Positions 1 through 12,989 of a stretch of 64,000 nucleotides of DNA are shown here, in pieces. Within the stretch, counting starts at the first letter, position 1; every line of letters starts with the position of its first letter. The position numbers were made by a program, and so were the translations under genes. The notes under the pieces were generated by a model that did no database searches, was not told the origin of the DNA, and was given only the letters and a program-made list of their open reading frames with translations. The stretch covers positions 620,001 to 684,000 of the forward strand of contig OZ025265.1 in the NCBI GenBank assembly GCA_964019135.1. The letters run 5' to 3'. This DNA comes from Arenicola marina. Its lineage: Eukaryota; Annelida; Polychaeta; Arenicolidae.

Positions 1-564
1 GCGCAATTTCGAGGTGGAGGCACTTTACACGTGGCGTTTTGTTGTCGAGGGAGGGGGAGGGTGGGAGCGGGTAATTACGGTTACGCCGTGGGTGTTTTAG
101 CCTTATTGCATGGAAGGTGACCTAGTATAACATATGTATCCTGCCACCATGAGAGTCCGTATAGTTAGCGAACACACAATGTTGTTTCCCTCCAGTTCAT
201 GTCTTCTGGGTGAGTTACAGCCTCCAGACTGTTCCACAGTATGCAGTGTATAATAAGAGCGTTTACTAATGTTTGCTGTTTCACCGCACCTAAGTTAGTA
301 CCAGGGTTAAGTGTGTATGAGAATGAAGTTACAGTCTGAATCCGACATTGTTTAAGGGCAAGAACGTTTAACGAACAACGTGAACGTTTAAAGGCAACTT
401 GAATGCTTTCCCAAAACCAATACCTTAGCATCCTATTCGGACGTCTATTCCGATGTTGTTGCTATTGAACTATATAAATAACGATGACGATGACCTATTT
501 TCTATGTGAATTATATGCTAACTGGGACCATCAAATATAGTTCAGTTCTGTTTTTTACCACTCG

Positions 565-588
565 TGACGTCACCAAGGTGTGACGTCA
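565..588. promoter_or_regulatory. two CRE palindromes 16 bp apart
   Basis: TGACGTCA at 565-572 and 581-588. This looks like a CREB/ATF site pair; no adjacent gene is known. Confidence 0.3.
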
Positions 589-984
589 TATGGGACAAGC
601 GTGTTACTGATGTCTATCGTATTTACTGTCGCCATGATGATAACGTGTATGGTTTCCTCCCGTTCTCTGTTTCGGGGCGAATGGAACTAGGTGCCTAGAA
701 GGTTATTTTCAGATGCAAATAGCTATTTGTCATATCATTCGTCGATCTATGCCAATATTTGCGTGCCCGGCTACAGAGCAGTCGCGTGTGTTAGTGCTGG
801 TTTACGTATATCAGCGGCGCCATCATTACCATGGGACCCATGTGTCGCAGAGGCTTCCTCAGAAATTATTTTATGGCGTCGGTCGTTGATTTTGTTGATT
901 CTCCCAGTTTTATAGCAAATCATTGGAATAGCAGGTGCAAAACACATGGAGTACACTAACACAGGGCGGTCTGGTGGCTGTTTC

Positions 985-1046
985 CTTACATAATCCTAAA
1001 TGAAATATTCTGCAGCTTACATAATCCTAAATGAAATATTCTGCAG
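985..1046. repeat. 31-bp perfect tandem duplication
   Basis: CTTACATAATCCTAAATGAA then ATATTCTGCAG, twice with no change. Confidence 0.95.
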
Positions 1047-1138
1047 CGACCAATGGAATGAAAGGACCAATGCATGTAGTGCGTCTCGTCGCCTTAACGA
1101 CGCAGTGCCTTCAGACTGGTGTTCACATTGTGGCGCTG

Positions 1139-1241
1139 TCAGAGGCAGATCCAGGATGGGGGTCAGGGGGGCGGGGGAGGGGGGCTCAATTTTCATCTAC
1201 CTCGCCCCCCCCCCCCCCTCCATCTTCTGGATTCGCCACTG
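1139..1241. mobile_element. short hAT-like MITE
   Basis: CAGAGGCAGATCCAGGATGG at the left and the inverse of CAGTGGCGAATCCAGAAGAT at the right enclose poly-G and poly-C blocks. About 103 bp. No clear target duplication. Confidence 0.65.
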
Positions 1242-1246
1242 ATTGT

Positions 1247-3995
1247 CGTGGTCACGTGATCGTGTCACGTAATCACAATATTCGCCGCGTTCCTTTGCGC
1301 CCGGCTTTCGCTTCGCGCGGCCCCCTATCTGGTACCTTCACAATGTTATGCACTGACACTGGAGAGATTGGTATGTGACCAAAAAAAAACGTCCCCATAA
1401 TATCACCATTTGCTAAATTTCTGCCAGAAATATTATATCGGACCAACTGTCGCTAAACGCAGTGCCTGCATATACTACAATTGCTTAGATAGCACGGAAG
1501 TTTGACTTAAACGTTTGCTGTTGAATAGAGGTTCTTTACTCCGATGATACACTCGAACCCCTGGCCGCTAGTCTACCAGATACCACTACTGAATGTACGC
1601 TAACGACAAAGTACAATGAACGCCAATTGGTAAATAAAATAGCTTTCCTGGTTTTGGGGGTGAGAAAAGTACGAAGAAAAGGGTGAATTTCGTGTTTCGC
1701 TTATGAAGTGAACGCCATTCCTGCAGTTAATGTGACCTCCATGACGTCATTTGTTCTATATTTAGCACTTTTAACCTTGAAACAATATGTAAAATCGGAT
1801 GATGCTCTACAGAATTTGAGAACATATCTGTTCTTCGATTTCAGAATGTATATCGCGTTCAGTTGTTTAAGAATGATGAATTGGTTGACTTACATTGGTC
1901 ATAACAGAGCAGGACATTACTGTTATGGGGACTCGGACCTGTAGACCGTCAGAGCAGAAACTCTCTCACCTTGGTTGAGAAATGTCCACCTGCCCTTACC
2001 GATTAGCGAGTTTGTTTGATGTCACAAATGTGATGAGAATGGTTCACTGACCAAACAAAATTTTCTTTTATAACTTACACTGATATTAGTGCTTGTTGCT
2101 TGATATATTTCACTGTTATTTGTTATTCGTACGGGAATACTCTGTGTTCGATTGTTTTTGTTATGCACTGTATAGTTACAGTTGATTGGTGCACGGTACT
2201 TTATTACCATCGGGATGTGTACAACGCGTGCGGTTTGTTAACGTCGTCAGCCCCTGCAGCAGTTGCCTTCAGTACTGCGTTTGTTAGAACATTAAGGGCG
2301 ATGCATGTGTTCGGCTGCTTTCTGGCGCTAGTATATATTCTACCATTGCCTACTATGTTCACTTTATTCACTCAGAACTTGCACAATGCTTCTATGTGAC
2401 GTGCCCGCGTGATACAAGAGAACAACAACATTTAAGTAGACAAACGAAAAGCGAAATAACAAATATTTCCTCATAATCAATTCCTTTTCGGTACCGTATT
2501 TTCAGTTTTTACGCGCTGGCTTCTTTGTTTCGGATCGCTCATCCAACGCCGGCTTTAGCGATAAATTCCGTATCACGTGTTTTGCTTCAAGCATGTGCAC
2601 CAATGATTCACCATGAACGCAACCCCCTTGGCGATGTGACGCTGTTAACCATTGACGTAAACCAAAGACTCGTTTTATATTATTAGGGTAGCCTACCCCT
2701 GTAGCATACGGGCCACACATTGTACATTATTGTCCATATGATTATATTTAAATTTAATATTATGACTATGCTGTAATTATACAACTGATAAATTTTTACT
2801 CCAGGCAAGTGCAATTATGTATAGAATACAAACCACACAACCCCTCGATGAAAACTGACCACAACCGGAAGATTGAGAAGCAATAACTACAAAAACAGCG
2901 GCGTGTTTTATACATAGATATAGATTTGTACACTTTAATTTAGACTAGACTAGAAAAGAGTACTAAAGCCACTTATATTTGCAAATGTGACCTTCAATGT
3001 GACCTTGATCCGAGCCACCTCTCATTGCTCACCGCCGTACCTCATTGGACAGATTGGGAGTCGTTTAAATCACCTAATAATGTAATATCATAACTCGTAT
3101 TTTTCTACTGTGTTGCCACGTAACATAAATTTTATATCAAATTGTTCCGTCTCCTATTCGATGGACTAATATTCTGAGCTTCTTTGTTTTGTGTTTAGCG
3201 CCTTAATGTGTAAATAATACTGACCACATCCTGCTTATTACGCAAGGTCGACGGAACAGTTTTCAAGGTCATCCGGATTACGGTGAATTATTGTCTGGAT
3301 ACTGAAGGCCGAGGGAAGATTTTGCTCTTCAGTTCAATTAATTAGTGTCTAGCAACGGCGTTGTTCCGCTGATCTAGATCCAGATCTTCATAGGGTGTGT
3401 GCTTACTTTATGCGGGATTTAACATTATAAATCCTGATCGTTATCTTTTCTTTGTTTAGTCCTGCTTATAATATTTGCTGGCTATTGAAGTTGTAAATTT
3501 GTACGTGTTTTATCGTTGGATAAGCAGGGCTGTGTGCCTGGGACACTGGACTATCAACGGTATCTTGTCCTGCCTGTTAATCTTCCAGGTCGATTCCCGC
3601 CTAAATTCACAGGAGTCCGAATTATTATATCGTTGAATTGTATTGAGTTGAATATTACGTTTATTACTTGGATAGTTTTGCTGCGTTTAGGTTATTATTG
3701 TCATTCGGTCTTTTGGGGACTAATTTGTACAGTGTTATTATTGCCAATGACTGCTTCTCTTTACTTCTCTTTTTTTACTTTGCATGTATTTGTCTTCAGA
3801 CAATGGTCGCCTTTCCAAAATGCTTAGTATGTCATGTTTACTCCCTTGCGTTATTCTAAGTTGAACGTTCAAGTCGCAAGCACTTCTGGTTGTGACAAGT
3901 CCAAGATGGCGTTCAATAAGTATAAAATTATGATGATTTAGATTCTCAATTTAGTCTTTTAACTGGTCATGTGAAGGACTTTTGTGCGATGGCAG
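1247..3995. other. intergenic region, no gene recognised
   Basis: Short open frames only, none with a domain, splice context or coding bias I can defend. The same holds for 1-984, 4418-5239, 6226-6904 and 8063-8696. Confidence 0.5.
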
Positions 3996-4417
3996 GCTAT
4001 TGGACGTTGTGACGTCTCCGTGACGCCACGTTATTGGACGTTTTGACGTCTGCGTGACGCCACGCTATTGAACGTTGTGACGCCTGCGTGACGTCACGCT
4101 ATTAAACGTTATGACGTCTGCGTGACGCCACGCTATTTGACGTTGTGACGTCTGCATGACGGCACGCTATTGGACGTTGTGACGTCTGCGTGACGTCACG
4201 CTATTAAACGTTATGACGTCTGCGTGACGCCACGCTATTGGACGTTGTGACGTCTGCATGACGGCACGCTATTGGACGTTGTGACGTCTGCGTGACGGAA
4301 CGTTATTAGACGTTGTGACGTCTGCGTGACGCCACGCTATTGGACGTTGTGACGTCTGCGTGACGCCACGCTATTGGACGTTGTGACGTCTGCGTGACGC
4401 CACGATATTGGACGTTG
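3996..4417. repeat. 34-bp minisatellite rich in TGACGT
   Basis: About 12.4 units of GCTATTGGACGTTGTGACGT plus CTGCGTGACGCCAC. Each unit has several TGACG half-sites, and some units have complete TGACGTCA. Confidence 0.95.
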
Positions 4418-5239
4418 AACCTTCTGTGAAGAAATGGGTTAATTAAGTGAGCGTGACGTCATGATGTTCAATAAAGACTTAACACAATGAAATGAAAACG
4501 GAATAAAAGGTTAATGTTCCACTGTATTATGGTTTGTTTTTACTCGTATACATACGCTATATATACGTTATACAATAACATCATTGCCGACATACATATC
4601 TGTGGCAAAATAGCTACAGGACCTTATATCATAGCAGCATGGCCAATATTTCGGTTAAGTTTTCTGGGAGTGTAATTACAGAATGAATGTGTTTTAATCT
4701 CGTTTTATGCCACATATTTGCACACGCTGATCAACGAACATGCTTCCCCCTCGCTCCGTGGAGACAATGTCTTAAATTCTCTGAATAAGACCACTTTTCT
4801 TGGAGAGACGCTGGACAAAGTACGCGTATTACGTCATTAGACACGACGAGGTGAAGAAAAGCCATTATTTCGCATGCACTGAAACTCGTCACTAATTCGT
4901 GGAAGGCAAACATATGGTGCTTAAGTTCTACCGCAATTCCGATCCACGGGATCGGATATCCCTTTTTGTCTTTAGATTGCTATTTACATGTAGTGATATT
5001 GAGGAAGGTAATTCAGCACGCAGCCCAGACTGTTGCTTCTGCCAGCAGGAGGCGCATGTTGTCACTCGATTGTCATTTGTATACGCTTTAACTCCGAAGG
5101 CAATAACATGTTATTGCTAAGCCCGGATAATGGCTCTGTAAATGTCCGGCCATTTTCAGTGCAGATGTAAAAGCAGATAATTCTGTGACAGATTGTGTTA
5201 TTTTAATGAAATGAGCCTCCTTATCTATCAACCATGTGA

Positions 5240-5645
5240 GATTTTATACAGCCCCCTCCCTCCCCGCACCTTTCCCACCTCTCGCCCCACTCTCTTCCCT
5301 CTTTCTCCCATTGTCTCTGTTTCCTTTCGCCCTCCACTTCCCTTGTTCCCCTGTTCTATATCTCCTGCTCTCCCACTCCCCACATTCTCATTTCCCTTCC
5401 TCCCTATAGCTCATTTCCTTGTCCTCTACTTTTCTCTTGCCCTTCCCTCCCCCCCCCCCTTCTTCCTAACCTTCCTCTCCCCTTTGTGCTCCCCGCCCAT
5501 TTCCCCCTTTATCACACACTCAACTTCGTCCCATCCACCCCTCCCCTTTCACCTGCCTTCCTTCACCCCTTTTCACCTTTGTCCCTCCACGCACTCCCTC
5601 ACTCACTCCCCCTGTCTCTCTAACCCCACTTCCCTCTTCCTTCCC
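5240..5645. repeat. long polypyrimidine tract
   Basis: About 400 bp almost entirely C and T on the plus strand. The 174-codon proline/serine/leucine frame across it is low complexity and not called as a gene. Confidence 0.8.
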
Positions 5646-5957
5646 CTGTCCTCTCGTCTCTCGTGTCTGCCTTGCGGATACATGCACAGTGTCCTGCAGA
5701 CATATAACACGAGGTAGCCCTATCAGAGTGACATCCCAACCGATAAGTTTGCTGCCCAACAGTGTTTCGCTTGTGTGTTGGTCGCATCTAGGTTTGTAAC
5801 ATAAACGTTGCTGGAATTTTAAAACACTTCAAATAGTTGTTTTCGTCCATAAATAAAGCCATCTCGAATTTGCTATTCAGCCATACAGTCACTGCTCTAA
5901 GCTCCCGCTCGCGGGAGAAAAGGGAGATAATGTGAATAGGGAGATTGAAACCTAAAA

Positions 5958-6225
5958 CAGGGTTGAGTTGCGGAGCACGATCGACCGCGGTCGACCGCCT
6001 CAGCGAAAACAGTCCCGCATCATAATATTAAACTCTGGTCGACGATTCATCTGAAATACGTGGGGGTAACCCGTAAATATCGATGCATACCAATTATCTT
6101 TTATTTAGCAATATTTTACCCTATGTAGAGTGTGCTACTATTTCGAAATTAGGGTTATTTATTTAGTGCATATGCCCGCAACAAATTGTACGCGGCGGTC
6201 GATCGTGCTCCGCACCTCGACCCTG
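5958..6225. mobile_element. 268-bp MITE with ~31-bp inverted ends
   Basis: The left end CAGGGTTGAGTTGC and the reverse complement of the right CAGGGTCGAGGTGC both continue GGAGCACGATCGACCGC. Only two mismatches in 31 bp. The centre is AT-rich and non-coding. The CAGGG start recalls hAT elements, but no matching 8-bp flank was found. Confidence 0.85.
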
Positions 6226-6904
6226 GTGGTACACATACCGCCATGACACGTCTCTCACAGGGGATGAACCCTGGCACATGTATACGTTCTAACCTGGTCG
6301 TTATGACAGATCTGTCCGCATGATTAATAATGTGGCTCTAAAACCATACTTAAAGTGTGTATTTCGCATACGGTAGATTAAATTTGCCTCGGTGCAATAA
6401 TGATTTACATGATTTAAAAAAGAATAGGTGTAGTCAAGTGAGGCATGAATTATGCCAATAGCATGTGACAGTCTAAGCAGATAATTTGCAAATTCTCGAC
6501 AATTACAACAATGTATGAATGCATAATAAGAACCTGTGCATAACTCGATGCTTAGTATTTAATATTGAATTAACGCCAAGGGATAAGATTGTAATATAGT
6601 TATACCCCTATTGTCGGTGCTGCCGTTGAATTTCGTTGTTTTTTTCTGATAATTTTGACACTACCGAATTGAATACCGCCTCAATATGTTGTTCTCACCC
6701 ATTCGGACAGATATGTCATCACGACACATCTGGAGCGCACGCATGTAGCTCCACGACAGCACGTGGTAAGTTAGGGGCAACGTATATATGTGCCACGTGC
6801 CTCGAGGTAGAAATATAATATAAGATGAAGTTTTATTTAACGTCGGTATGTAAAAGTCAACAATAAACATTAGCACAAGTACTATTGACCGACAACGAAC
6901 AACT

Positions 6905-7245
6905 TGGCTGCCACCAAGTATGTGTGTGTGTGTGTGTGTGTGGTGGGGGGTGAAGGTGCAATACTGACGGATGTGGGTGTGCCGTAATTGGCTGTTGGCA
7001 GCTTATATCCTTCTAGGGTTTCCATATCGCAATGATGATGTCTGTCTTTGATGATACACAATTGTCTTATAGCTTACTTATAGCTATAATATAGTGTGAT
7101 GCTGTGTTATTTCGTTATATGTGTTACATCTCAATCTGTACCAAAATTTAGTATTAGTTTTTTCAAGGCATTAATTGTTAAATATTGATGCTTTAGTTGA
7201 TAGACTTAGCTTATCCTAGCTATAAATTCACACAACCTTCAGATG
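6905..7245. repeat. direct duplicate, copy 1, with (GT)n
   Basis: Starts with a (GT)n run at 6920-6942 followed by a G-rich block and GTGCAATACTGACGGATGTG. It pairs with 7770-8062, about 850 bp away. Confidence 0.8.
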
Positions 7246-7769
7246 ACTTTCCTCCTCCCCCCCCCCCCCACCAGCTCGACCGGCCTGAGATGTACGAGCC
7301 AATTGCTCACAGCCAGTTAAATTGTGCCAAGCGCATTTCTCAACAGCATTTATAGACTTGACATTTCTAAGTGTCGCCGACACACAAGTCGCAAGATCGG
7401 TCCTCCTCAGACACTGTAGTCTGCAGCCATGTTTCGCGCTGAAAATGTAGATAATAATCATGGTAGATTTTGACATGATGATATATAGAGGGTTTTAGGT
7501 AAACGTATAGTACGTTGTATTTATATGTGTAGTATCCTGTTGTAAGGTTAAAAATATTCCTGGAATATGAGCAATTGACTGAACGCAGTTAGTTTATGTG
7601 TAATGAATACCACTCTTTCTTCCATTATCGCCCAATCAGTATCCCGATTGGGAAGCATTACAACTTCTGGAACATTTATACTATTTTCTCCTTTTTACCG
7701 TAAATAGTCCTTCGGGAAACGGCGACAAGTGTAACTCGAGGTTGTTCTGTTGACAGTTCGAGTAATAAG

Positions 7770-8062
7770 TTGTGTGTGTGGAGGGGGGAGGGTGAGGGTG
7801 CAATACTGACGGATGTGTGGGGGGAGGGTGAGGGTGCAATAATGACGGTGTGGGTCAGTGGTAATTAGCTATTGGCATCTTATATCCTTCTAAAGTTTTC
7901 ATATCGCGCTGACATGATGTTTATCTTCCATGGTGCTTAGTTGTCCTTTATTCTCATAGTTATAAAAAAAAATAATACCTGCAACGCATTCATGGTTTAA
8001 TCGTAACGCTTCATTTAAGGGATTTACCTTTTTTTAAATATAAATTCACGCAACCTTTGGCG
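7770..8062. repeat. direct duplicate of 6905-7245, copy 2
   Basis: Shares GTGCAATACTGACGGATGTG, TTATATCCTTCTA, CATATCGC and TTCAC(A/G)CAACCTT in the same order, with a local duplication of the GTGCAATA(C/A)TGACGG block. Confidence 0.8.
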
Positions 8063-8694
8063 TCAGTTTTATGCTTCTTACCTGAAGCCCATATCACGTG
8101 GACGGTGTTACTTTACATCAAACCAACTAGGTCGCAGCGGGTGAAGAGAAAGTGAAAGCAAGGGAACACTGCGAAACAAAGTGAAACAAATGAGTGTGTG
8201 GCAGATATAAACCGTTTTTGGTTGACAAGTTGTTAATAGCGAAGGTAGTTGGCATGGCAACAGTCTGTGTTCTTCAAGGGACGCGTTACCTTGAGACGAC
8301 ATCACGTGGGGAATAGGATCTGAACAAGGAGGGGATGGGTGGGGTAGGGAATGGGAAGCTCCGCCAGGGAATAGATGGATGGTGTGGGGTGGGAGTGCGG
8401 GGTCCGTGTTATGGGAAGATACCAGTTCATTCAGTAGGCGTGCTTACGTCCCGTGCCCATCCACTATGAAATAGATTTCATCTGTTTTTTGTCGCCATGG
8501 AAACGATAAGGCTCGTGCGTTGGTATCAATATCGGAATGGTTCGAGCGCTTCTGGTTGCTTTCCAGGTCTTTATGCCATCGTGGCGGATAGAATATGAAT
8601 CTTATCAGGTACAGAAATGTTCATCTGCTGCGCAGACAGCTGAAGGTCATATTCGGACAGCACCTAGGATTGGCAACAGAATGATGAATAGTAA

Positions 8695-8696
<2 letters not shown>

Positions 8697-8726
<30 letters not shown>
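8697..8726. repeat. (TA)n microsatellite
   Basis: About 14 TA units, just left of the LINE fragment. Confidence 0.9.
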
Positions 8727-8729
<3 letters not shown>

Positions 8730-8799
8730 TTATTATGTGCGTTAAATCTAATTAATAGGTTATTTGGTATTGGAGTTTGAAAACCAGGCGGTAGCAGCC

Positions 8800-10840
8800 T
8801 GGTATTACAGTAATGATTAAACCATTTGCAACAAGAAGCTGTTGTTGTATGGTGCTCAACACTTGTCCACAGACAATGCTTAGTGATCAGCAGCATCAGC
8901 AGCAAATGCAAGACGAGATTGCGCAACTAGATTTGAATGACCCGCGTCAATTCTGGAAACAAATTGAAAGTCTTGGGCCAACGAGAAATAAAAAGAGTAT
9001 ACAAATGGAGGTATGTGCGGCAACAGGTGACATAGTTACGCGTCTAAATGACGTTCTACATAGACGGCAAAATGACATCAGTAGTTTTTACAAAGATAAC
9101 AAGGAGGGGGTTCATATTTTACGTCACACTGAAATTAGTGCCATGGTCGAGAAATTAGAAAAAGGCGATGATACTTGTATACCTCGTAGTGGTGTTATGG
9201 ATGAAGACACGTTACAAGCGTTAAACGCGGATATAAGCATGGATGAGGTAATAGCAATTGTAAAGAGAGCAAAAAACGGCAAAGCATCGGGTATCGATCG
9301 GCTGGCAAATTGTGTTTTTAGAAGTGAACCATCGTTGCTTGTTCTGCACTCCTTCTTTCAGTGCTGTTTTAAAAATAACATCATGCCGAGTATGTGGAAC
9401 AATGCCATTCTGTGTCCGATACCCACAAACAGCAAGGACGATCCACGTGTGCCATTGAATTACAGAACCATAAGCCTCCTGTCTTCAATGTACAAGCTGC
9501 TGTCTAGTATCATTAACCAAAGACTCATGCGCGCAATAGAGTCATGCGATCTACTTGTGGAGGAACAAAATGGGTTCAGGCCGGCAAGATCATGTATGGA
9601 TAATATATACATGCTCACCTCGGTTATTCGAGCGCGTCGTGGAACTGGTAAGGAGGTATTTGGGTGTTTCATTGATATGAGAAAGGCGTTTGACAAAGTA
9701 GACAGAAATATGATGCGGTTCAAATTGTTAAAGAAAGGGATAAGAGCCCCGGTGTATAAAGCCATTAAGCAGATGTATCGCGACCCAAGAGCCTGTGTCC
9801 GTGTAAATTGTTACGTCACAGACTGGTTCCCAATCGAAACTGGTGTGAAACAAGGCGACAGTATTCGTCGACCTTATTTAGTATATTTATTGATGACCTT
9901 GCCAGAGATATGAAAGACCTGAACATTGTTGTTAGCATTGGGACACAGAAGTTATCAATCCTACTTTATGCGGACGATATAGTTATACTTGCCGAAAATG
10001 AGAGTTACATGCAAAAATGTTAGATGTAATATCTGAATGGTGCGCCAATTGGCGGATGGATATTAACACATCAAAGAGTAATGTGGCCCACTTCAGGAAA
10101 CAAAGCGTATTGAGAACAAACCATGTGTTTAAATGCGGTTCTCACACTTTGAATGTAACGGATAAATACAAATATCTTGGTTGTATATTTAATGAGTACC
10201 TTGATTTTACGATGACCGCGACCGGTCTCGCTGATTATTCAGGGCGTGCATTAGGATCACTGATCTACAAATACCGCATCAAAGGTCACACCTGGTTTAA
10301 AGACCTGTTTAAGAGTTTAAAGCATGCTGATATGAATCATCTTCTAGATGTGTGTCCCTTGAGTAGCAAAGCCACGCGGGAGCTGGCGATGAAAAATCTT
10401 ATGTCAATGGAATCTAAAAATGGTGTACACTACTAGCTTCACAGAGTAAGCTGAGTACTTGTATTACCCTGAAAAAGAGATACGAAGCCGAACAATATGT
10501 ACTTTTGCCCATGTCAAGACAACAAAGGTCGTACCTGGCACAGATACGATTTGGTGTCCTACCACTGCAGGTAGAAATTGATCGCTATATAGGGACGGGA
10601 GGCGAGGCTTTGTCGAATATGTAACGGCGGTGAAGTAGAAGACGAATCACACTTTCTATTATTTGTAATCGGTACGTTGTTGAAAGGGACATTTTGTTCA
10701 ACATCGCAACTCGTTTATTTGATAACTTTCTTTCGTATTCCAAAGAGAAGAATATTAAATTTCTGTTAACGAACGTCAATATAATTCGCAACACCTCAAA
10801 CTGTGTAAGAGACTCATTTGTTAGGCGACGAAAACTCTTA
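8800..10840 (+). pseudogene. degenerate LINE reverse transcriptase (ORF2 remnant)
   Basis: Non-LTR retrotransposon polymerase. From 8813 to about 9870 one frame gives FWKQIESLGP, NGKASGIDRL, LNYRTISLLS, EEQNGFRPARSCMDNI, FIDMRKAFDKVDR and GVKQGDS, i.e. RT blocks up to the palm. A frameshift near 9865-9890 moves to the frame with LARDMKDLN and the catalytic YADDIVILAE. A second shift near 10015 leads to WRMDINTSKSNV and DKYKYLGCIF. A third frame around 10600-10670 carries RICNGGEVEDESHFL, the C-terminal Cys/His tail. No endonuclease domain lies upstream, so the copy is 5' truncated as well as frameshifted and should be inactive. Confidence 0.9.
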
Positions 10841-11084
10841 TACCAGTAACTATATAATTAAATCTTTAAACGTAACTGCATGTATAATAATGGAGATGCA
10901 CAATACAAATACTGCGCTGTTAAAGTGTTAATTTTCAAGCAAAGATAGTGACTCGTAAGCTGCTTAGGCTGGTTGGCCAATGTAACCCTGCTGTTGTGTT
11001 TTACACATTAAAGTGATTGGATATTATGTAGTGTTTCATGCGAAGTGTCACTTAAACAAACTATTCTACTACTACTAGTGATAC

Positions 11085-11320
11085 TATCGGCTATACTGGC
11101 TAGACTAGATAACGCAAACAATATCACATTATACTAGATGAAACTAAACATTTGACATAATACTGGATAAAACTAAAAAGATGGCATTATACTAGACAAT
11201 ATTATATATAGGACACAAATATCAAATGATACTAGATAACAGTGAAAATATTACCTGATTCTAGATAACACCGAAAATTTGACAGGATATTAGACTAAAT
11301 AATAACACACTTACTAATCG
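11085..11320. repeat. degenerate ~38-bp array (ATACTAGATAAxACTxAAA)
   Basis: Six or so diverged copies of an ATACTAGATAA core with TTTGACAT-type spacers. Confidence 0.6.
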
Positions 11321-11545
11321 GTCAGACGTCAGTTATAGGAATGACTGCATGGGTCATACAGGATACCAACTGACCTCTTATACAATAGTGTACCGAATGC
11401 AAGACTTAACGATGGACACACTAATCGGGGGGGGGGGCAAGACACGCATCATTGAGATTATGAACAACTATGGTTCAACCAGGGCGCTTGGGGGGTACCT
11501 AGGTTGGTTTCAAGAGAGGTGGGTAGGGCTTTAATCCGCACCCAG

Positions 11546-11816
11546 CCTCCCCCCCCCCCCTCCCTCCCCACACACAACCACCCCTCGCCCCACCCTACCC
11601 ACTGGATCCGCCGGAGCCCCCCCCCCCACCGCCTCCACCTACACGCACCCCTCGCCTCTCCCTACCCCCTGGATCCGCCGGAGCCCCCCCCCCCACCGCC
11701 TCCACCTACACGCACCCCTCGCCTCACCCTACCCCCTGGATCCGCCGTAGCCCCCCCCCCCCCACCGCCTCCACCCACACGCACCCGTCGCCCCACCCTA
11801 CCCACTGGATCCGCCA
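11546..11816. repeat. ~66-bp C-rich array, four copies
   Basis: Each copy has a poly-C run, CACCGCCTCCACC(T/C)ACACGC, ACCC(C/G)TCGCC and CCTAC(C)CCTGGATCCGCC. The CTGGATCCGCC ends resemble hAT-like MITE termini. Confidence 0.88.
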
Positions 11817-12146
11817 GGTTGATAAGTGCACCACATCAGATTGGTTGGACTATGCCATCTAGCCCGAGTCATGAGACCAGGGTGAGACCAGGACAGATCT
11901 GTGATGGGAAAATATCCATCTGGCACCAGAAGCAATGCCATATGCCTTCTGTGGCACGAACTATAGACAATGCCTTGAGAGATTGCAAATCAAGTTTTCT
12001 AAGTGGCAAGTCGCAGAGTGCGGGACGGTGGTACTCTCGCCTGAATGTCACAGTGGGTCACCGACACAGCAGCGCCGACAACATGAAGATGCGAGGTTTG
12101 TGTAACGATGTAGATCAAGTAGGTGAAGCGACCCGAATATGATCAT

Positions 12147-12989
12147 CAGTGTACTGTTGTGTGTGGTACCAGCTCATCATTACCCACAGTGCACTGTTGT
12201 GTGTGGTACCAGCTCATCATTACCCACAGTGTACTGTTGTGTGTGGTACCAGCTCATCATTACCCACAGTGTACTGTTGTGTGTGGTACCAGCTCATCAT
12301 TACCCACAGTGCACTGTTGTGTGTGGTACCAGCTCATCATTACCCACAGTGTACTGTTGTGTGTGGTACCAGCTCATCATTACCCACAGTGTACTGTTGT
12401 GTGTGGTACCAGCTCATCATTACCCACAGTGCACTGTTGTGTGTGGTACCAGCTCATCATTACCCACAGTGTACTGTTGTGTGTGGTACCAGCTCATCAT
12501 TACCCACAGTGTACTGTTGTGTGTGGTACCAGCTCATCATTACCCACAGTGCACTGTTGTGTGTGGTACCAGCTCATCATTACCCACAGTGCACTGTTGT
12601 GTGTGGTACCAGCTCATCATTACCCACAGTGCACTGTTGTGTGTGGTACCAGCTCATCATTACCCACAGTGTACTGTTGTGTGTGGTACCAGCTCATCAT
12701 TACCCACAGTGCACTGTTGTGTGTGGTACCAGCTCATCATTACCCACAGTGCACTGTTGTGTGTGGTACCAGCTCATCATTACCCACAGTGCACTGTTGT
12801 GTGTGGTACCAGCTCATCATTACCCACAGTGCACTGTTGTGTGTGGTACCAGCTCATCATTACCCACAGTGTACTGTTGTGTGTGGTACCAGCTCATCAT
12901 TACCCACAGTGTACTGTTGTGTGTGGTACCAGCTCATCATTACCCACAGTGTACTGTTGTGTGTGGTACCAGCTCATCATTACCCACAG
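12147..12989. repeat. 40-bp minisatellite, 21 nearly perfect copies
   Basis: The unit is GTGTGGTACCAGCTCATCAT followed by TACCCACAGTG(C/T)ACTGTTGT. The only common variation is GCAC versus GTAC. Because 40 leaves remainder 1 on division by three, all three plus frames stay open (287-326 codons); these are periodicity effects. Confidence 0.98.

Noticed and set aside
5193..5717. 174-codon Pro/Ser/Leu-rich protein
   Set aside because: Product of a polypyrimidine tract, no start context or domain.
12147..12989. CRISPR array
   Set aside because: Regular 40-bp units without unique spacers in an animal genome; a minisatellite. Same for the 40-bp array at 36011.
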